In this document: in pieces, positions 8,786 through 20,034 of the stretch
Position numbering within the stretch: position 1 is the stretch's first letter
Layout of the letters: each line of letters begins with the position of its first letter
From: Nocardioides caldifontis
GTDB taxonomy: Bacteria > Actinomycetota > Actinomycetes > Propionibacteriales > Nocardioidaceae
Direction: 5' to 3'
DNA: 64,000 bases
NCBI RefSeq assembly: GCF_008087345.1
Contig: NZ_VHIB01000011.1
Location: forward strand, 180,070 to 244,069
The notes under the pieces: model-generated
What the model was told of the DNA's origin: nothing
What the model saw: only the letters and a program-made list of their open reading frames with translations
The model's database searches: none
Translations under genes and position numbers: made by a program

Positions 8786-11167
8786 TCAGGAGGTGACGCG
8801 GTAGGCGTCGAAGACGCCTTCGACGTTGCGGACGGCCCGGAGGACGTGGCCGAGGTGTTTCGGGTCGGCCATCTCGAAGGTGAACCGGCTCTTGGCGACA
8901 CGGTCCCGGCCGGTGTTCAGGGACGCGGCGAGGATGTTGACGTGCATGTCGGAGAGCACCTTGGTGATGTCCGACAGGAGCCGGGTCCGGTCGAGGGCCT
9001 CGACCTGGATGTTGACCAGGAACATCGACTGCTCGGTCGGCGCCCACTCGACGTCGACGAGCCGCTCGGGGTGGAGCTTGAGCTGGTCGGCGTTGGTGCA
9101 GTCGGAGCGGTGGACAGAGACGCCCTCGCCGCGGGTGACGAAGCCGAGGATGTCGTCGCCGGGGACCGGGGTGCAGCACTTGGCGAGCTTGACCCAGACG
9201 TCGGTGAGCCCCTTGACGATCACGCCGGCGTCGCCGCGGGGCGCCTTCGCCCGGGCCCGGCGGCCGGTGATCTGGACGGCCTCGGCGAGGTCCTCGGTGG
9301 CGCCGTCCGGACCTCCGAACAGGTCGATGACGCGCTTCACGACCGCCTGGGCGCCGACGTGGCCCTCACCGACCGCGGCGTACAGCGCGGAGACGTCGGC
9401 GAGCCGCATCTCGGAGGCGACCGTCGACAGCGTCTCGTGCGTGAGCACCCGCTTGAGCGGGACGCCCTCCTTGCGGATCAGCCGGGCGATCTGCTCCTTG
9501 CCCTGCTCGATCGCCTCCTCGCGCCGCTCCTTGGTGAACCACTGGCGGATCTTGTTGCGCGCCCGGGGCGACTTGACGAACTGCAGCCAGTCCTGGCTCG
9601 GGCCGGCGCTCTGCGCCTTGGAGGTGAACACCTCGACCACGTCGCCGTTGTCGAGGGTCGACTCCAGCGGCACCAGCCGGCCGTTCACCCGGGCGCCGAT
9701 GGTGCGGTGACCGACCTCGGTGTGGATCGCGTACGCGAAGTCGACGGGCGTCGCGCCTGCGGGCAGCGCCACGACGTCGCCGCGAGGGGTGAAGACGTAG
9801 ACCTCGCTGGAGTTGATCTCGAACCGCAGCGACTCCAGGAACTCGCCGGGGTCCTCGGTGTCCTGCTGCCAGTCGAGCAGCTGGCGCACCCAGCCCATGT
9901 CGCTCATCCCGGCGTCCACGATCGACTTGTCGGTGTCGGCGCCGGCGCGGACGTTCTCCTTGTACTTCCAGTGCGCCGCGATGCCATACTCCGCGCGCCG
10001 GTGCATGCCGTAGGTGCGGATCTGCATCTCCACGGGCTTGCCCTCGAGGGCGATCACCGTGGTGTGCAGCGACTGGTACATGTTGAACTTCGGCATCGCG
10101 ACGAAGTCCTTGAACCGCCCCGGCACGGGGTTCCACCGCGAGTGGATGACGCCGAGCGCGGCGTAGCAGTCGCGGTCGTCCTCGACCAGGATCCGGATCC
10201 CGATGAGGTCGTAGATGTCGCTGAAGTCGCGACCCCGCAGGATCATCTTCTGGTAGATCGAGTAGTAGTGCTTCGGTCGGCCGGTCACCGTCGCCTTGAT
10301 CCGTGCCGAGCGGAGGTCCTGCTCGACCTGGGCGATCACCTTGGTGAGGAAGTTGTCCCGCGACGGGGCGCGATCGGCGACGAGCCGCACGATCTCGTCG
10401 TACATCTTCGGGTGGAGGGTGCCGAACGCGAGGTCCTCGAGCTCCCACTTCAGGGTGTTCATGCCGAGCCGGTGGGCCAGCGGCGCGAAGATCTCGAGGG
10501 TCTCCTTCGCCTTCCGCTCCTGCGTCGACTGCTTCAGGTAGCGCAGCGTGCGCATGTTGTGCAGCCGGTCGGCGAGCTTGATGACGAGCACCCGGATGTC
10601 GCGGCTCATCGCGACGATCATCTTGCGGATCGTCTCGGCCTCGGCGCTCTCGCCGTACTTGACCTTGTCGAGCTTGGTCACGCCGTCGACGAGCTGGGCG
10701 ACCTCGTCGCCGAAGTCCCGACGCACGTCGGCGAGGGTGTACGCCGTGTCTTCGACCGTGTCGTGGAGGAGAGCGGCGACCAGCGTCGGCTCGGTCATGC
10801 CGAGCTCGGCGAGGATCGTGGTCACCGCGAGCGGGTGGGTGATGTAGGGCTCGCCGCTCTTGCGCCGCTGCCCGCGGTGAAGCTTCTCGGCGGTGACGTA
10901 CGCCCGCTCGAGCAGCGCGAGGTCGGCCTTCGGGTGGTTGGCACGGACCGCACGGAAGAGCGGCTCGAGCACCGGGTTGCTCGCCTGGCCGCGGGTGCCG
11001 ATCCGGGCCAGCCGCGCACGCATCCGACCCGCGGACGAGCCGGCGGCGGGCGCGCCGGCGAGGTCGTCGGCCGGCGGGGACGACTGGGTCGGCGCCTCGG
11101 CAGCGGGCTCCGCGGGGGGCTCAGGGGCGCGCGCGGCAACGGCTCCGGGCGTCTGCTTCTCGGCCAC
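8786..11167 (-). CDS. relA: (p)ppGpp synthetase/hydrolase, RelA/SpoT family
   Basis: A 793-residue bifunctional alarmone enzyme of the long RSH type. Domains in order are an Ala/Pro-rich N-terminal extension (about 60 residues), an HD hydrolase domain ([22 protein letters not shown]), a RelA_SpoT synthetase domain ([31 protein letters not shown]), a TGS domain ([16 protein letters not shown]), a helical segment and a C-terminal ACT domain. An intact HD motif argues for both synthesis and hydrolysis of (p)ppGpp. The start is GTG 11167 with GGAAGGGAGG upstream. It follows apt by about 50 bp on the same strand. Its stop touches the 32-bp repeat array, so the array lies in its 3' untranslated region. 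Confidence 0.96.
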   Translation of the reverse strand: MAEKQTPGAVAARAPEPPAEPAAEAPTQSSPPADDLAGAPAAGSSAGRMRARLARIGTRGQASNPVLEPLFRAVRANHPKADLALLERAYVTAEKLHRGQRRKSGEPYITHPLAVTTILAELGMTEPTLVAALLHDTVEDTAYTLADVRRDFGDEVAQLVDGVTKLDKVKYGESAEAETIRKMIVAMSRDIRVLVIKLADRLHNMRTLRYLKQSTQERKAKETLEIFAPLAHRLGMNTLKWELEDLAFGTLHPKMYDEIVRLVADRAPSRDNFLTKVIAQVEQDLRSARIKATVTGRPKHYYSIYQKMILRGRDFSDIYDLIGIRILVEDDRDCYAALGVIHSRWNPVPGRFKDFVAMPKFNMYQSLHTTVIALEGKPVEMQIRTYGMHRRAEYGIAAHWKYKENVRAGADTDKSIVDAGMSDMGWVRQLLDWQQDTEDPGEFLESLRFEINSSEVYVFTPRGDVVALPAGATPVDFAYAIHTEVGHRTIGARVNGRLVPLESTLDNGDVVEVFTSKAQSAGPSQDWLQFVKSPRARNKIRQWFTKERREEAIEQGKEQIARLIRKEGVPLKRVLTHETLSTVASEMRLADVSALYAAVGEGHVGAQAVVKRVIDLFGGPDGATEDLAEAVQITGRRARAKAPRGDAGVIVKGLTDVWVKLAKCCTPVPGDDILGFVTRGEGVSVHRSDCTNADQLKLHPERLVDVEWAPTEQSMFLVNIQVEALDRTRLLSDITKVLSDMHVNILAASLNTGRDRVAKSRFTFEMADPKHLGHVLRAVRNVEGVFDAYRVTS

Positions 11168-11219
11168 GGCGCGCCTCCCTTCCTGGAGCAAGTCTAGGCA
11201 CGGCGTGTCGCCGCCGGTC

Positions 11220-11780
11220 TCAGACGGTGTGCAGCGCCAGCAGCGGGGCCGCGCCGAGGTGCTCCCGGCCGCCCAGGAACCCGAGCTCGAGGAGCACCGC
11301 GATCGCAGCCACCTCGCCGCCACAGCTGCCGACGAGCTCGACGGCGGCGTTCACCGTGCCGCCGGTGGCCAGCACGTCGTCGATCACCAGGACCCGCTCC
11401 CCCGGCGCCACCGCGTCCTCGTGCACCTCGAGCACCGCCTCGCCGTACTCCAGCGCGTAGGAGACCCGGTGCACCGGCCCCGGCAGCTTCCCGGCCTTGC
11501 GGACCGGCACGAACCCGGCGCCGAGGGCGAGCGCGACCGGCGCCGCGAGGATGAACCCGCGCGCCTCGATGCCGACCACCTTGTCGACGGCGGTGCGCCC
11601 CTCGGCGTCCCGCCCGGCGGAGGCCAGCGCGTGCACGACGGTGGTCAGCCCGTCGTGGTCGGCGAGCAGCGGAGAGATGTCCTTGAACATCACGCCGGGC
11701 TTGGGGAAGTCCGGGATGTCGCGCACCAGCCGCGACAGGACGTCGTCGAGCGCGGCCCGCTCCGGCAGCGGCGCGGTCAC
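11220..11780 (-). CDS. apt: adenine phosphoribosyltransferase
   Basis: A 186-residue cytosolic salvage enzyme converting adenine and PRPP to AMP. The PRPP-binding loop [13 protein letters not shown] and the N-terminal [15 protein letters not shown] segment are diagnostic. Length matches the family (170-185). GTG 11780 overlaps the secF stop by four bases (GTGA), so it is coupled to secF, the usual secD-secF-apt-relA order of actinobacteria. Confidence 0.95.
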   Translation of the reverse strand: MTAPLPERAALDDVLSRLVRDIPDFPKPGVMFKDISPLLADHDGLTTVVHALASAGRDAEGRTAVDKVVGIEARGFILAAPVALALGAGFVPVRKAGKLPGPVHRVSYALEYGEAVLEVHEDAVAPGERVLVIDDVLATGGTVNAAVELVGSCGGEVAAIAVLLELGFLGGREHLGAAPLLALHTV

Positions 11781-13009
11781 CCCTTGCCCCGCCGCGAGCG
11801 GGGCCTGCGGGACGGCTGCGGGCGCCCGGCCGCGCTGGTGCCGGAGACCGGCCGCGCGGACGGCGGCCGCTCGCCGGCGGTCACACGGCCCGGGGCGCCG
11901 GGCGGCACCGACCGGTTCCCCTCCGTACGCCGGTCCTCCTCGACCGGCTCCTCCTCGACACCGGGGTCGTCGTCCACCGGCATGTCCTCGGTGTAGACCG
12001 GCACGTTGGCGAACGGGTCGACGTTGCGCCGGCTCTTGTGCTTGCGCGCCCGCGCGTCACCCGCCCGGACCCCGGGCTCCATCTCCTTGAGCTGCACCAG
12101 CAGCGGGGTGGCGATGAAGATCGAGGAGTAGGCGCCGGCCGCCATGCCGACGAAGAGCGACAGCGACAGGTCCTTGAGCGCACCGGATCCGAGCATGAAC
12201 ACGCCGGCGTAGAGCAGCGCGCCGACCGGCAGGAGCGCCACGATCGAGGTGTTGATCGAGCGGACCAGGGTCTGGTTGACGGCGAGGTTGGCGGCCTCGG
12301 CGTACGTCATGTGCGTGCGCGGCAGGTCGCGGACGTTCTCGCGCACCTTGTCGAAGACGACCACGGTGTCGTAGAGCGAGAACCCGAGGATCGTGAGGAC
12401 ACCGGTGACGGTCGCGGGTGTCACCTCGAACCCGGACAGCGCGTAGACACCCACGGTGATCAGCACGTCGTGGGCGAGCGCGACGATCGCGGCGAGCGAC
12501 ATCTTCCACTCGCGGAAGTAGCCCCAGATCAACAGGATCACGAGGGCCAGGAAGACGACGAGACCGATCAGCGCGCGTTCGGCGACCTGCTGGCCCCACG
12601 AGGGGCCGATCGCGTCCTGGCTGATGTCGGTGACCCCGTCGACGCTCCGGATCGCGTCGGACACCTGCCGGGCCTCGTCCTCGTCGAGGGGCTCGGTCTG
12701 GACGCGGATGCTGTCCTCGCCGGAGGTGTTGGCCTGCGGGTCGGTGGCGTTCTCGATGCCGGTCTCGTTGACCGCGTCGAGGATGGCGGTGACGTGCTCC
12801 TGGTCGGCGGCGCCCTCGGCCATCGCCGCGCGGTACTCCACGCCACCCTCGAACTCGATGCCCATGTTGAGCTTGGGCACCGTGAGGCCGAAGACGGCGA
12901 CCACGAGGATGACGGCCGAGATGGCGTACCAGAGCTTGCGCCGCCCGACGAAGTCGATCGAGACGGTGCCCTCGTAGAGGGCGTGACCGAGCTTGGAGAA
13001 CTTGCTCAT
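11777..13009 (-). CDS. secF: protein translocase subunit SecF
   Basis: A 410-residue membrane protein that, with SecD, uses the proton gradient to assist Sec export. The first transmembrane helix follows a short cytoplasmic N-terminus (SIDFVGRRKLWYAIS). A periplasmic domain is next, then five helices including DVLITVGVYAL and LGFSLYDTVVVFDKVRENV, the SecF signature. The C-terminal 90 residues form a Pro/Arg/Glu-rich hydrophilic tail with no recognised domain. ATG 13009 overlaps the secD stop (ATGA). Confidence 0.95.
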   Translation of the reverse strand: MSKFSKLGHALYEGTVSIDFVGRRKLWYAISAVILVVAVFGLTVPKLNMGIEFEGGVEYRAAMAEGAADQEHVTAILDAVNETGIENATDPQANTSGEDSIRVQTEPLDEDEARQVSDAIRSVDGVTDISQDAIGPSWGQQVAERALIGLVVFLALVILLIWGYFREWKMSLAAIVALAHDVLITVGVYALSGFEVTPATVTGVLTILGFSLYDTVVVFDKVRENVRDLPRTHMTYAEAANLAVNQTLVRSINTSIVALLPVGALLYAGVFMLGSGALKDLSLSLFVGMAAGAYSSIFIATPLLVQLKEMEPGVRAGDARARKHKSRRNVDPFANVPVYTEDMPVDDDPGVEEEPVEEDRRTEGNRSVPPGAPGRVTAGERPPSARPVSGTSAAGRPQPSRRPRSRRGKG

Positions 13010-14760
13010 CGCGCCACTCCTGGGGCCGTGCGGGCGACTCCGATGCGTTCGATGCCGGCGTGCTCGGGCGAGAGGCCGGACCACTTGTGGCCCCCGGAGA
13101 AGAACTTGAACCGGGCCAGCCAGGTGACCATCGGCTTGGTGAGGAAGAAGAACACCGCGAGGTCGATGACCGTGCTGATGCCGAGCGCGAACGCGAAGCC
13201 CTTGACCACGCCGATCGCGAAGATGAACAGCACGATGGCGGCGAGCAGCGAGACGCAGTCGGCGATCACGCAGGTCCACTTCGCGCGGTCCCAGCCGGCC
13301 TCGACGGCGACCCGGACCGACTTGCCGTCACGCATCTCGTCGCGGATCCGCTCGAAGAGCACGATGAAGGAGTCGGCGGTCACACCCACGCCCACGATCA
13401 GCCCGGCGATGCCGGGCAGGGTCAGCGTGAACCCGGCGTTCTCGCTGAGGAAGAGGATCGCCGCGTAGGTGATCAGCGCAGCGGCCCCGAGCGATGCCAG
13501 CACCACCACGCCCAGGCCGCGGTAGTAGAGCATGCAGTAGACCAGCACGATGCCGAGCCCCACGACGCCGGCGAGGATGCCGGCCTCGAGCTGGTTGCCG
13601 GCGAGCGTCGGCCCCTCCTCGCTGATCACGGGGACCTCGAACTTCAGCGGCAGCGCGCCGTACTTGAGGCTGTTGGCCAGCGACTCGGCGCTCTCGGCGG
13701 TGAAGTCGCCCTGGATCTGCGCGTTGCCGTCGGTGATCGGCGAGGTGACGACCGGGGCGGTGAGCACGACGCCGTCGAGGACGATCGCGAACATCTCCTG
13801 GGTGCCGTTGATCGCCCGGGTCACCTCGGCGAACGCGTCGGTCGGGGCGCCGCCCTCGAGGTCGAGGGTGACGACGTACTGGGCGTCGTTCGGCGGGATG
13901 CCGTAGCTGGCGTCGGCGAGCTCGGTGCCCTCGATGAGTGCCGGCGAGAGGAGGTACTTCGCCTGCCCCTCCTCGTCGCACGCGACGAGCGGCTTCGACG
14001 GGTCGTCGACCACGTCGCCGGACTGGCTGCAGTCGAACTCCGCGAGCCGCTGCAGCGACTGCGGGTCGGGGTTGCGGGCCCAGGCGAGCAGCTCGGCGGG
14101 GGTCGACTTGTTCGTCGGCAGCTCGGTGGACGGCTCCTCGCCGCCCTGACCGCCGCGGTTGCCGCCGCGGTTGCCGCCGCCGTTGCCGCCGCCGCCGTTG
14201 CCGTTGCCGTTGCCCTTGTCCTTCCCACCCTGGGTGGCGTCGGGCGACGGGGTCTCGTCGGAGCGGACCAGCCCCTCGGAGACGGCGCGTCCGGCCGGGC
14301 TCTCCGACGGCGACGCCGAATCGCTCGGCTCCGCGGAAGGCTGCTCGGAGGGCTCCTCCGAAGGCTGCTCCTGCGGCGCCGAACCTGGCTGCGGCTGGCC
14401 GGCGACGAGCCGGAACCGCAGCTGCGCGGTCTGCTTGACGGTGTCGACGATCTCGCGCTGCGGGTCGCCGGGGAGCTCCACGACGATGTTGCGGTCGCCC
14501 TGGGTGGCGACCTCGGACTCGGCCACGCCGTAGGCGTTGACGCGACTGTCGATGATCCCCGCGGCCTCCTCGAGCTTCTCCTGGGTGATGTCCTCACCCG
14601 TCGTGGTGGACGCTTCGAGCGTGATCCGGGTGCCGCCCTGGAGGTCGAGCCCCAGCTTGGGGGTCCACTCACCGTTGAGCGCCAGTCCCCCGTACATGGC
14701 CAGCACGACCAGGACGAAAGCGATCAGCGTGCGCCCGGGTCGGGACGCCTTGTTCGCCAT
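13006..14760 (-). CDS. secD: protein translocase subunit SecD
   Basis: A 584-residue membrane protein with an N-terminal helix (LIAFVLVVLAMYGG), the DLQGGTRITLEA region, a large extracytoplasmic domain, and a C-terminal five-helix block containing GIAGLIVGVGVTADSFIVLFERIRDE. Residues about 140-225 form an unusual insertion: a Ser/Pro/Glu segment (QEQPSEEPSEQPSAEPSD) then a Gly/Asn run (NGNGNGGGGNGGGNRGGNRG). It lies within the periplasmic P1 region and is probably a disordered surface loop. Actinobacterial SecD often has some insertion there, but its sequence is low complexity. It is coupled to secF by a four-base overlap. Confidence 0.95.
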   Translation of the reverse strand: MANKASRPGRTLIAFVLVVLAMYGGLALNGEWTPKLGLDLQGGTRITLEASTTTGEDITQEKLEEAAGIIDSRVNAYGVAESEVATQGDRNIVVELPGDPQREIVDTVKQTAQLRFRLVAGQPQPGSAPQEQPSEEPSEQPSAEPSDSASPSESPAGRAVSEGLVRSDETPSPDATQGGKDKGNGNGNGGGGNGGGNRGGNRGGQGGEEPSTELPTNKSTPAELLAWARNPDPQSLQRLAEFDCSQSGDVVDDPSKPLVACDEEGQAKYLLSPALIEGTELADASYGIPPNDAQYVVTLDLEGGAPTDAFAEVTRAINGTQEMFAIVLDGVVLTAPVVTSPITDGNAQIQGDFTAESAESLANSLKYGALPLKFEVPVISEEGPTLAGNQLEAGILAGVVGLGIVLVYCMLYYRGLGVVVLASLGAAALITYAAILFLSENAGFTLTLPGIAGLIVGVGVTADSFIVLFERIRDEMRDGKSVRVAVEAGWDRAKWTCVIADCVSLLAAIVLFIFAIGVVKGFAFALGISTVIDLAVFFFLTKPMVTWLARFKFFSGGHKWSGLSPEHAGIERIGVARTAPGVAR

Positions 14761-14827
14761 GGTTCTCCTCGTTCGCTGTGATCGGTGCCGGCACGGCGGG
14801 ACCGGACGGTCGCTCGCGCCGCGCGGG

Positions 14828-15154
14828 TCAGTTCGCGGTGGGGCCCGTGCCGGGGTCGGTCGGGTCCTCTGAGCGCCCGACCTCGTCGACCGGGTCGGGG
14901 GTCAGCACCCGCACCACCGCGCCCCGGGCGACCTTGAGCCGCACACCGGGGCTGGTCTCGAGCTCGATGAACTCCTCGTCGACGGTGGCGACGTGGCCGA
15001 CGATGCCGGCGCCGATCATCACCTCGTCGCCGACCTGCAGCTCGCGCTGGGTGCGGGCGAGCTCCTGCTGCCGCCGGCGTTGGGGGCGGATCAGCAGCAG
15101 CCAGAAGACGACTGCGATGAGGACGAAGGGAAGCAGCGAGGCCAGGCCTTCCAC
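14828..15154 (-). CDS. yajC: preprotein translocase subunit YajC
   Basis: A 108-residue single-pass membrane protein of the SecDF-YajC complex. The N-terminal helix (LLPFVLIAVVFWLLLIRPQRRRQQE) is followed by the conserved QVGDEVMIGAGIVGHV motif and an acidic C-terminus. GTG 15154 has AAGGAG nine bases upstream and places the helix at the N-terminus as in the family; the frame is open upstream, but those residues are not family-like. It precedes secD on the same strand. Confidence 0.92.
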   Translation of the reverse strand: MEGLASLLPFVLIAVVFWLLLIRPQRRRQQELARTQRELQVGDEVMIGAGIVGHVATVDEEFIELETSPGVRLKVARGAVVRVLTPDPVDEVGRSEDPTDPGTGPTAN

Positions 15155-15272
15155 GTCAAAGGGCTCCTTGTCGGCTGGGAGGTCGCCTCCGCTCAGCTTC
15201 TCCACTGAGGACGACGTCGGACGGGGCAACGGGCGCGCGAACAGGCCGGCGCGCCACTGCCGCCGGTCGAGT

Positions 15273-16367
15273 CTAGCCCGTAGGGGGGTCGAACAAGGTC
15301 GGTACGCCGGACGCGCCGCCCGGCGCGGTGCGGGGCGGGGCGAGCCCGAGGTGCTCCCAGGCGGCCGGGGTCGCCACCCTCCCCCGCGGCGTGCGGGCCA
15401 GCAGCCCCAGCCTGACCAGGAACGGCTCGGCGACCTCCTCGACGGTCTCCCGCTCCTCGCCGACCGCGACCGCCAGGGTGCTCAAACCCACCGGGCCGCC
15501 CCCGAACCGGCGGCAGAGGACGTCGAGCACCGCCCGGTCGAGCCGGTCGAGCCCCGAGCGGTCCACCTCGTAGAGGTCGAGCGCGCGGCGGGCCGACTCG
15601 AGGTCGCAGACCCCGTCGGCGCGCACCTGGGCGTAGTCGCGGACCCGCCGCAGCAGCCGGTTGGCGATCCGCGGGGTGCCGCGGCTGCGGGAGGCGATCT
15701 CGGCGGCGCCGTCGTCGGTGAGCGTGACCCCGAGCAGCCCCGCGCTGCGCCGCACGATCAGCTCGAGCTCCCCGGGCTCGTAGAACTCGAGGTGGCCGGT
15801 GAAGCCGAACCGGTCGCGGAGCGGTCCCGGCAGCAGCCCGGCCCGGGTCGTCGCGCCCACGAGCGTGAACGGCGGCAGCTCGAGCGGGATCGCGGTGGCG
15901 CCGGGACCCTTGCCGATGACGACGTCGACCCGGAAGTCCTCCATCGCCATGTAGAGCATTTCCTCGGCCGGGCGGGCCATCCGGTGCAGCTCGTCGACGA
16001 ACATCACCTCGCCCTCGTTGAGCCCGGAGAGGATCGCGGCGAGGTCGCCGGCGTGGGTGATCGCCGGGCCGCTCGTCACCCGCAAGGGCGAGCCGAGCTC
16101 GGCGGCGATGATCATCGCCAGCGTGGTCTTGCCGAGCCCGGGCGGGCCACTGAGCAGCACGTGGTCGGGTGCCCGCCCCCGGGTGCGGGCCGCCTCGAGC
16201 ACCAGCGAGAGCTGCTCGCGCACCCGCTCCTGGCCCACCACCTCGTCGAGGTTCCGGGGCCGCAGCGCCGCCTCGACGGCCCGGTCGTCGTCGTTCGGCG
16301 CGGCGTCGACCAGCGCACGACTCTCGGCGTACGCCAGCTCCCGGGCGGTCAGCTCGCTCTCGTCCAC
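15273..16367 (-). CDS. ruvB: Holliday junction branch migration ATPase RuvB
   Basis: A 364-residue AAA+ motor that drives Holliday junction branch migration with RuvA. Seen are Walker [12 protein letters not shown], Walker B/DEAH-like VDELHRM, the sensor region [10 protein letters not shown], and the C-terminal winged helix ([22 protein letters not shown]). The GTG start at 16367 lies five bases from the ruvA stop. Full length, with a short Pro/Gly-rich tail. Confidence 0.97.
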   Translation of the reverse strand: MDESELTARELAYAESRALVDAAPNDDDRAVEAALRPRNLDEVVGQERVREQLSLVLEAARTRGRAPDHVLLSGPPGLGKTTLAMIIAAELGSPLRVTSGPAITHAGDLAAILSGLNEGEVMFVDELHRMARPAEEMLYMAMEDFRVDVVIGKGPGATAIPLELPPFTLVGATTRAGLLPGPLRDRFGFTGHLEFYEPGELELIVRRSAGLLGVTLTDDGAAEIASRSRGTPRIANRLLRRVRDYAQVRADGVCDLESARRALDLYEVDRSGLDRLDRAVLDVLCRRFGGGPVGLSTLAVAVGEERETVEEVAEPFLVRLGLLARTPRGRVATPAAWEHLGLAPPRTAPGGASGVPTLFDPPTG

Positions 16368-16371
16368 CGCG

Positions 16372-16989
16372 TCAGCTCCGGCTCAGCGACCGCAGCGCCG
16401 CGCGCAGCAGCGCGGCGACGTCGGGGCTCGCCTCGTCGTCCGCTCCGGTGTCCGCCGCGACCAGGTCGATCGCCTTGTCGGCCTCCTTCGCCGACCAGCC
16501 GAGCCCGACCAGCCCCTGCCGGACCTGGCCGCGCCAGGCAGGCTCACCGGACGGAAGCGTGGTGGCACCCGGACCGGAGGCGCCGGTGGGCGGTCCGATG
16601 CGGTCCTTGAGCTCCAGGATGATCCGCTGGGCGCCCTTCTGGCCGATGCCGGGCACCTGCGTCAGCGTGCGCACGTCCTCGCCGAGCACGGCGCGGCGCA
16701 GCGCGTCGGGGCCGTGCACCGCGAGCATCGCCTGGGCGAGCTTGGGACCCACGCCGCTGGCGGTCTGCAACAGCTCGAACAGCGCCTTCTCGTCGTCGTC
16801 GAGGAAGCCGAACACGGTCAGCGAGTCCTCGCGCACCACCATGCTTGTCGGCAGCGTCGCCACCCGCCCCTCACGGAGGGTGGCCAGGGTGCGGGGGGTG
16901 CAGTTGACCTCGATGCCGACACCGCCCACGTCGACCACCGCCGAGCCGAGCCCGACCTGGGCCACCGTGCCCCGCACGAACGCGATCAT
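16372..16989 (-). CDS. ruvA: Holliday junction branch migration protein RuvA
   Basis: A 205-residue junction-binding protein. It has an N-terminal OB fold ([23 protein letters not shown]), tandem helix-hairpin-helix motifs ([17 protein letters not shown] and [17 protein letters not shown]), and a C-terminal domain that contacts RuvB. ATG 16989 overlaps the ruvC stop (ATGA). Length is normal for the family. Confidence 0.96.
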   Translation of the reverse strand: MIAFVRGTVAQVGLGSAVVDVGGVGIEVNCTPRTLATLREGRVATLPTSMVVREDSLTVFGFLDDDEKALFELLQTASGVGPKLAQAMLAVHGPDALRRAVLGEDVRTLTQVPGIGQKGAQRIILELKDRIGPPTGASGPGATTLPSGEPAWRGQVRQGLVGLGWSAKEADKAIDLVAADTGADDEASPDVAALLRAALRSLSRS

Positions 16990-17501
16990 CGTCCACTCCT
17001 CCCGACCGCTGCCTGCAACCGCTGCTGCGCCCCGCCGCGCCAGATCTGGCAGATCGCCAGCGCCAGCGCGTCGGCGGCGTCCGCCGGCTTGGGCGCCTCC
17101 GCCAGCCGCAGCAGCCTGGTGACCATCGCGCCGACCTGGGCCTTGTCGGCGCGGCCGTTGCCCGTGACCGCCGCCTTGACCTCGCTCGGGGTGTGCGTGA
17201 CGACCGGCAGCCCGCGGTGCGCCGCGGCCACCAGGGCGAGGCCGCTGACCTGGGCGGTGCCCATCACCGTGCGGACGTTGTGCTGGCTGAAGACCCGCTC
17301 CACCGCCACGCGGTCGGGGCGGTGCCGGTCGAGCCACTCGTCGATGCCCACCGCGACGAGCCGGAGCCGCTCGGCGAGCGGGAGGTCGGCGTCGGTGCGC
17401 ACGACCCCCACCTCGACCAGGGTCAGCGGGCGGCCGACGGCTCCGTCGACGACGCCGAGCCCGCACCGGGTCAGCCCCGGGTCGACGCCCAGCACCCGCA
17501 T
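16986..17501 (-). CDS. ruvC: crossover junction endodeoxyribonuclease RuvC
   Basis: A 171-residue Holliday junction resolvase with a retroviral-integrase-like fold. The N-terminal catalytic Asp sits in [16 protein letters not shown], the second acidic residue in [14 protein letters not shown], and the C-terminal acidic pair in [12 protein letters not shown]. An upstream ATG would add 13 residues but is not family-like. First gene of the ruvCAB operon, coupled to ruvA. Confidence 0.96.
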   Translation of the reverse strand: MRVLGVDPGLTRCGLGVVDGAVGRPLTLVEVGVVRTDADLPLAERLRLVAVGIDEWLDRHRPDRVAVERVFSQHNVRTVMGTAQVSGLALVAAAHRGLPVVTHTPSEVKAAVTGNGRADKAQVGAMVTRLLRLAEAPKPADAADALALAICQIWRGGAQQRLQAAVGRSGR

Positions 17502-17582
17502 GACCACCCTCTCGCTCCCGAACACGTGTTCGGGGACCACCGTAGGCGGTGGTCACGCGAGGAGGCCGCGCGGCGCGCCGCG

Positions 17583-18347
<765 letters not shown>

Positions 18348-18378
18348 GCTTCCCTCCGCGTCGCTTCTGGTGTCTCGG

Positions 18379-19017
18379 TCAGCCGGCGTGCTCGCCGGCG
18401 GCACGCGCCTGCCGGACGATCTCCACGAACAGCGCGTGGACCCGGGAGTCCCCGGTGACCTCCGGGTGGAACGACGTCGCGAGCAGGTGGCCCTGCCGGA
18501 CCGCGACGATCCTACCTTCGGCGGGACCGCTGCTGACCGTGGCGACGACCTCCACGTCCGTGCCCACCGCCTCGACCCACGGTGCCCGGATGAACAGCGC
18601 GTGGAACGGCCGCTCGAGGTCGGCGAGCCGCAGGTCGGCCTCGAAGGAGTCGACCTGCCGCCCGAACGCGTTGCGCCGGACCACCACGTCGAGCCCGCCG
18701 ATGGTCTCCTGGCCGGGGATGCCGTCCTCGATGCGGTCGGCGAGCATGATCATCCCGGCGCAGGTGCCGAACATCGGCACCCCTTCCTTCGCCGCCGCCC
18801 GCAGGGGGTCGAGCAGGTCGAAGGTGCGGGCCAGCTTGGAGATCGTCGTCGACTCGCCGCCGGGGATGACCAGGCCGTCGACCTGTGCCAGCTCCTGCGG
18901 CCGGCGTACGGCGACCGCCTCGGCACCGGCCTCGCGCAGCATCGCGAGGTGCTCGCGGACGTCGCCCTGGAGGGCGAGGACCCCGATCCGGACGGGCTGC
19001 TCGGCTCCCGCCGTCAC
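18379..19017 (-). CDS. pdxT: pyridoxal 5'-phosphate synthase glutaminase subunit PdxT
   Basis: A 212-residue class I glutamine amidotransferase that feeds ammonia to PdxS for pyridoxal phosphate synthesis. It shows VIPGGESTT, the nucleophile Cys in FGTCAGM, and the His-Glu pair in [12 protein letters not shown] 19017 overlaps the pdxS stop (GTGA), as expected for subunits made in fixed ratio. Confidence 0.96.
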   Translation of the reverse strand: MTAGAEQPVRIGVLALQGDVREHLAMLREAGAEAVAVRRPQELAQVDGLVIPGGESTTISKLARTFDLLDPLRAAAKEGVPMFGTCAGMIMLADRIEDGIPGQETIGGLDVVVRRNAFGRQVDSFEADLRLADLERPFHALFIRAPWVEAVGTDVEVVATVSSGPAEGRIVAVRQGHLLATSFHPEVTGDSRVHALFVEIVRQARAAGEHAG

Positions 19018-19934
19018 CAGCCGCGCTCGGCGAGCCGGTGCGGCTGCGGGACGTCCTCGACGTTGATGCCGACCATCGCTTCGCCGAGGCCCCGCGAGAC
19101 CTTGGCGACCACGTCGGGGTCGTCGTAGAAGGTCGTGGCCTTGACGATCGCCTCGGCGCGCTGGGCGGGGTTGCCGGACTTGAAGATGCCCGAGCCCACG
19201 AAGACGCCCTCGGCGCCGAGCTGCATCATCATCGCTGCGTCCGCCGGGGTCGCGATGCCGCCCGCGGTGAAGAGCACGACCGGGAGCTTGCCCCGCTCGG
19301 CGACCTCCTTGACGAGGGAGTACGGCGCCTGGAGCTCCTTGGCCGCGACGTACAGCTCGTCGGCCTCGAGCCCCTGGAGGCGGCGGATCTCGGCGCGGAT
19401 CGTGCGCATGTGGGTGACCGCGTTGGACACGTCACCGGTGCCGGCCTCGCCCTTGGAGCGGATCATCGCGGCGCCCTCGGTGATCCGGCGCAGTGCCTCG
19501 CCGAGGTTGGTCGCACCGCAGACGAACGGCACGGTGAACTGCCACTTGTCGATGTGGTTGGCGTAGTCGGCCGGGGTCAGCACCTCGGACTCGTCGATGT
19601 AGTCGACACCGAGGCTCTGCAGCACCTGGGCCTCGGCGAAGTGGCCGATGCGCGCCTTGGCCATCACCGGGATGGAGACCGCCTCGATGATGCCGTCGAT
19701 CATGTCGGGGTCGCTCATCCGGGAGACGCCGCCCTGGGCGCGGATGTCGGCGGGCACCCGCTCGAGGGCCATGACCGCCACCGCACCGGCGTCCTCGGCG
19801 ATCTTGGCCTGCTCGGGGGTGACCACGTCCATGATCACGCCGCCCTTGAGCATCTCGGCCATGCCGCGCTTGACGCCGTCGGTGCCGGTCGCGGTCCCGG
19901 GGGTGGGGGTGGACGTGTTGGTCGTGTCAGTCAC
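19014..19934 (-). CDS. pdxS: pyridoxal 5'-phosphate synthase subunit PdxS
   Basis: A 306-residue TIM-barrel enzyme making pyridoxal phosphate from ribose 5-phosphate, glyceraldehyde 3-phosphate and ammonia. Conserved segments include [47 protein letters not shown] and [12 protein letters not shown] Thr/Pro-rich N-terminal extension of about 18 residues precedes the domain. GTG 19934 is chosen with a purine-rich GAAGAAGAG upstream. Confidence 0.96.
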   Translation of the reverse strand: MTDTTNTSTPTPGTATGTDGVKRGMAEMLKGGVIMDVVTPEQAKIAEDAGAVAVMALERVPADIRAQGGVSRMSDPDMIDGIIEAVSIPVMAKARIGHFAEAQVLQSLGVDYIDESEVLTPADYANHIDKWQFTVPFVCGATNLGEALRRITEGAAMIRSKGEAGTGDVSNAVTHMRTIRAEIRRLQGLEADELYVAAKELQAPYSLVKEVAERGKLPVVLFTAGGIATPADAAMMMQLGAEGVFVGSGIFKSGNPAQRAEAIVKATTFYDDPDVVAKVSRGLGEAMVGINVEDVPQPHRLAERGW

Positions 19935-20034
19935 TGCGCTCTTCTTCTCACACCTGTGGCCGGGCACCAGGGCCCGGGATCGTCATGGAATGGTCCCAGC
20001 CTACGCGGCCCCGCCGCCCCGGCCGAACCCGTGC

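Noticed and set aside
8846..11197. 783-residue plus-strand frame opposite relA
   Set aside because: The Arg/Asp/Val/Leu-rich translation lacks any domain and is the reverse of the relA gene.
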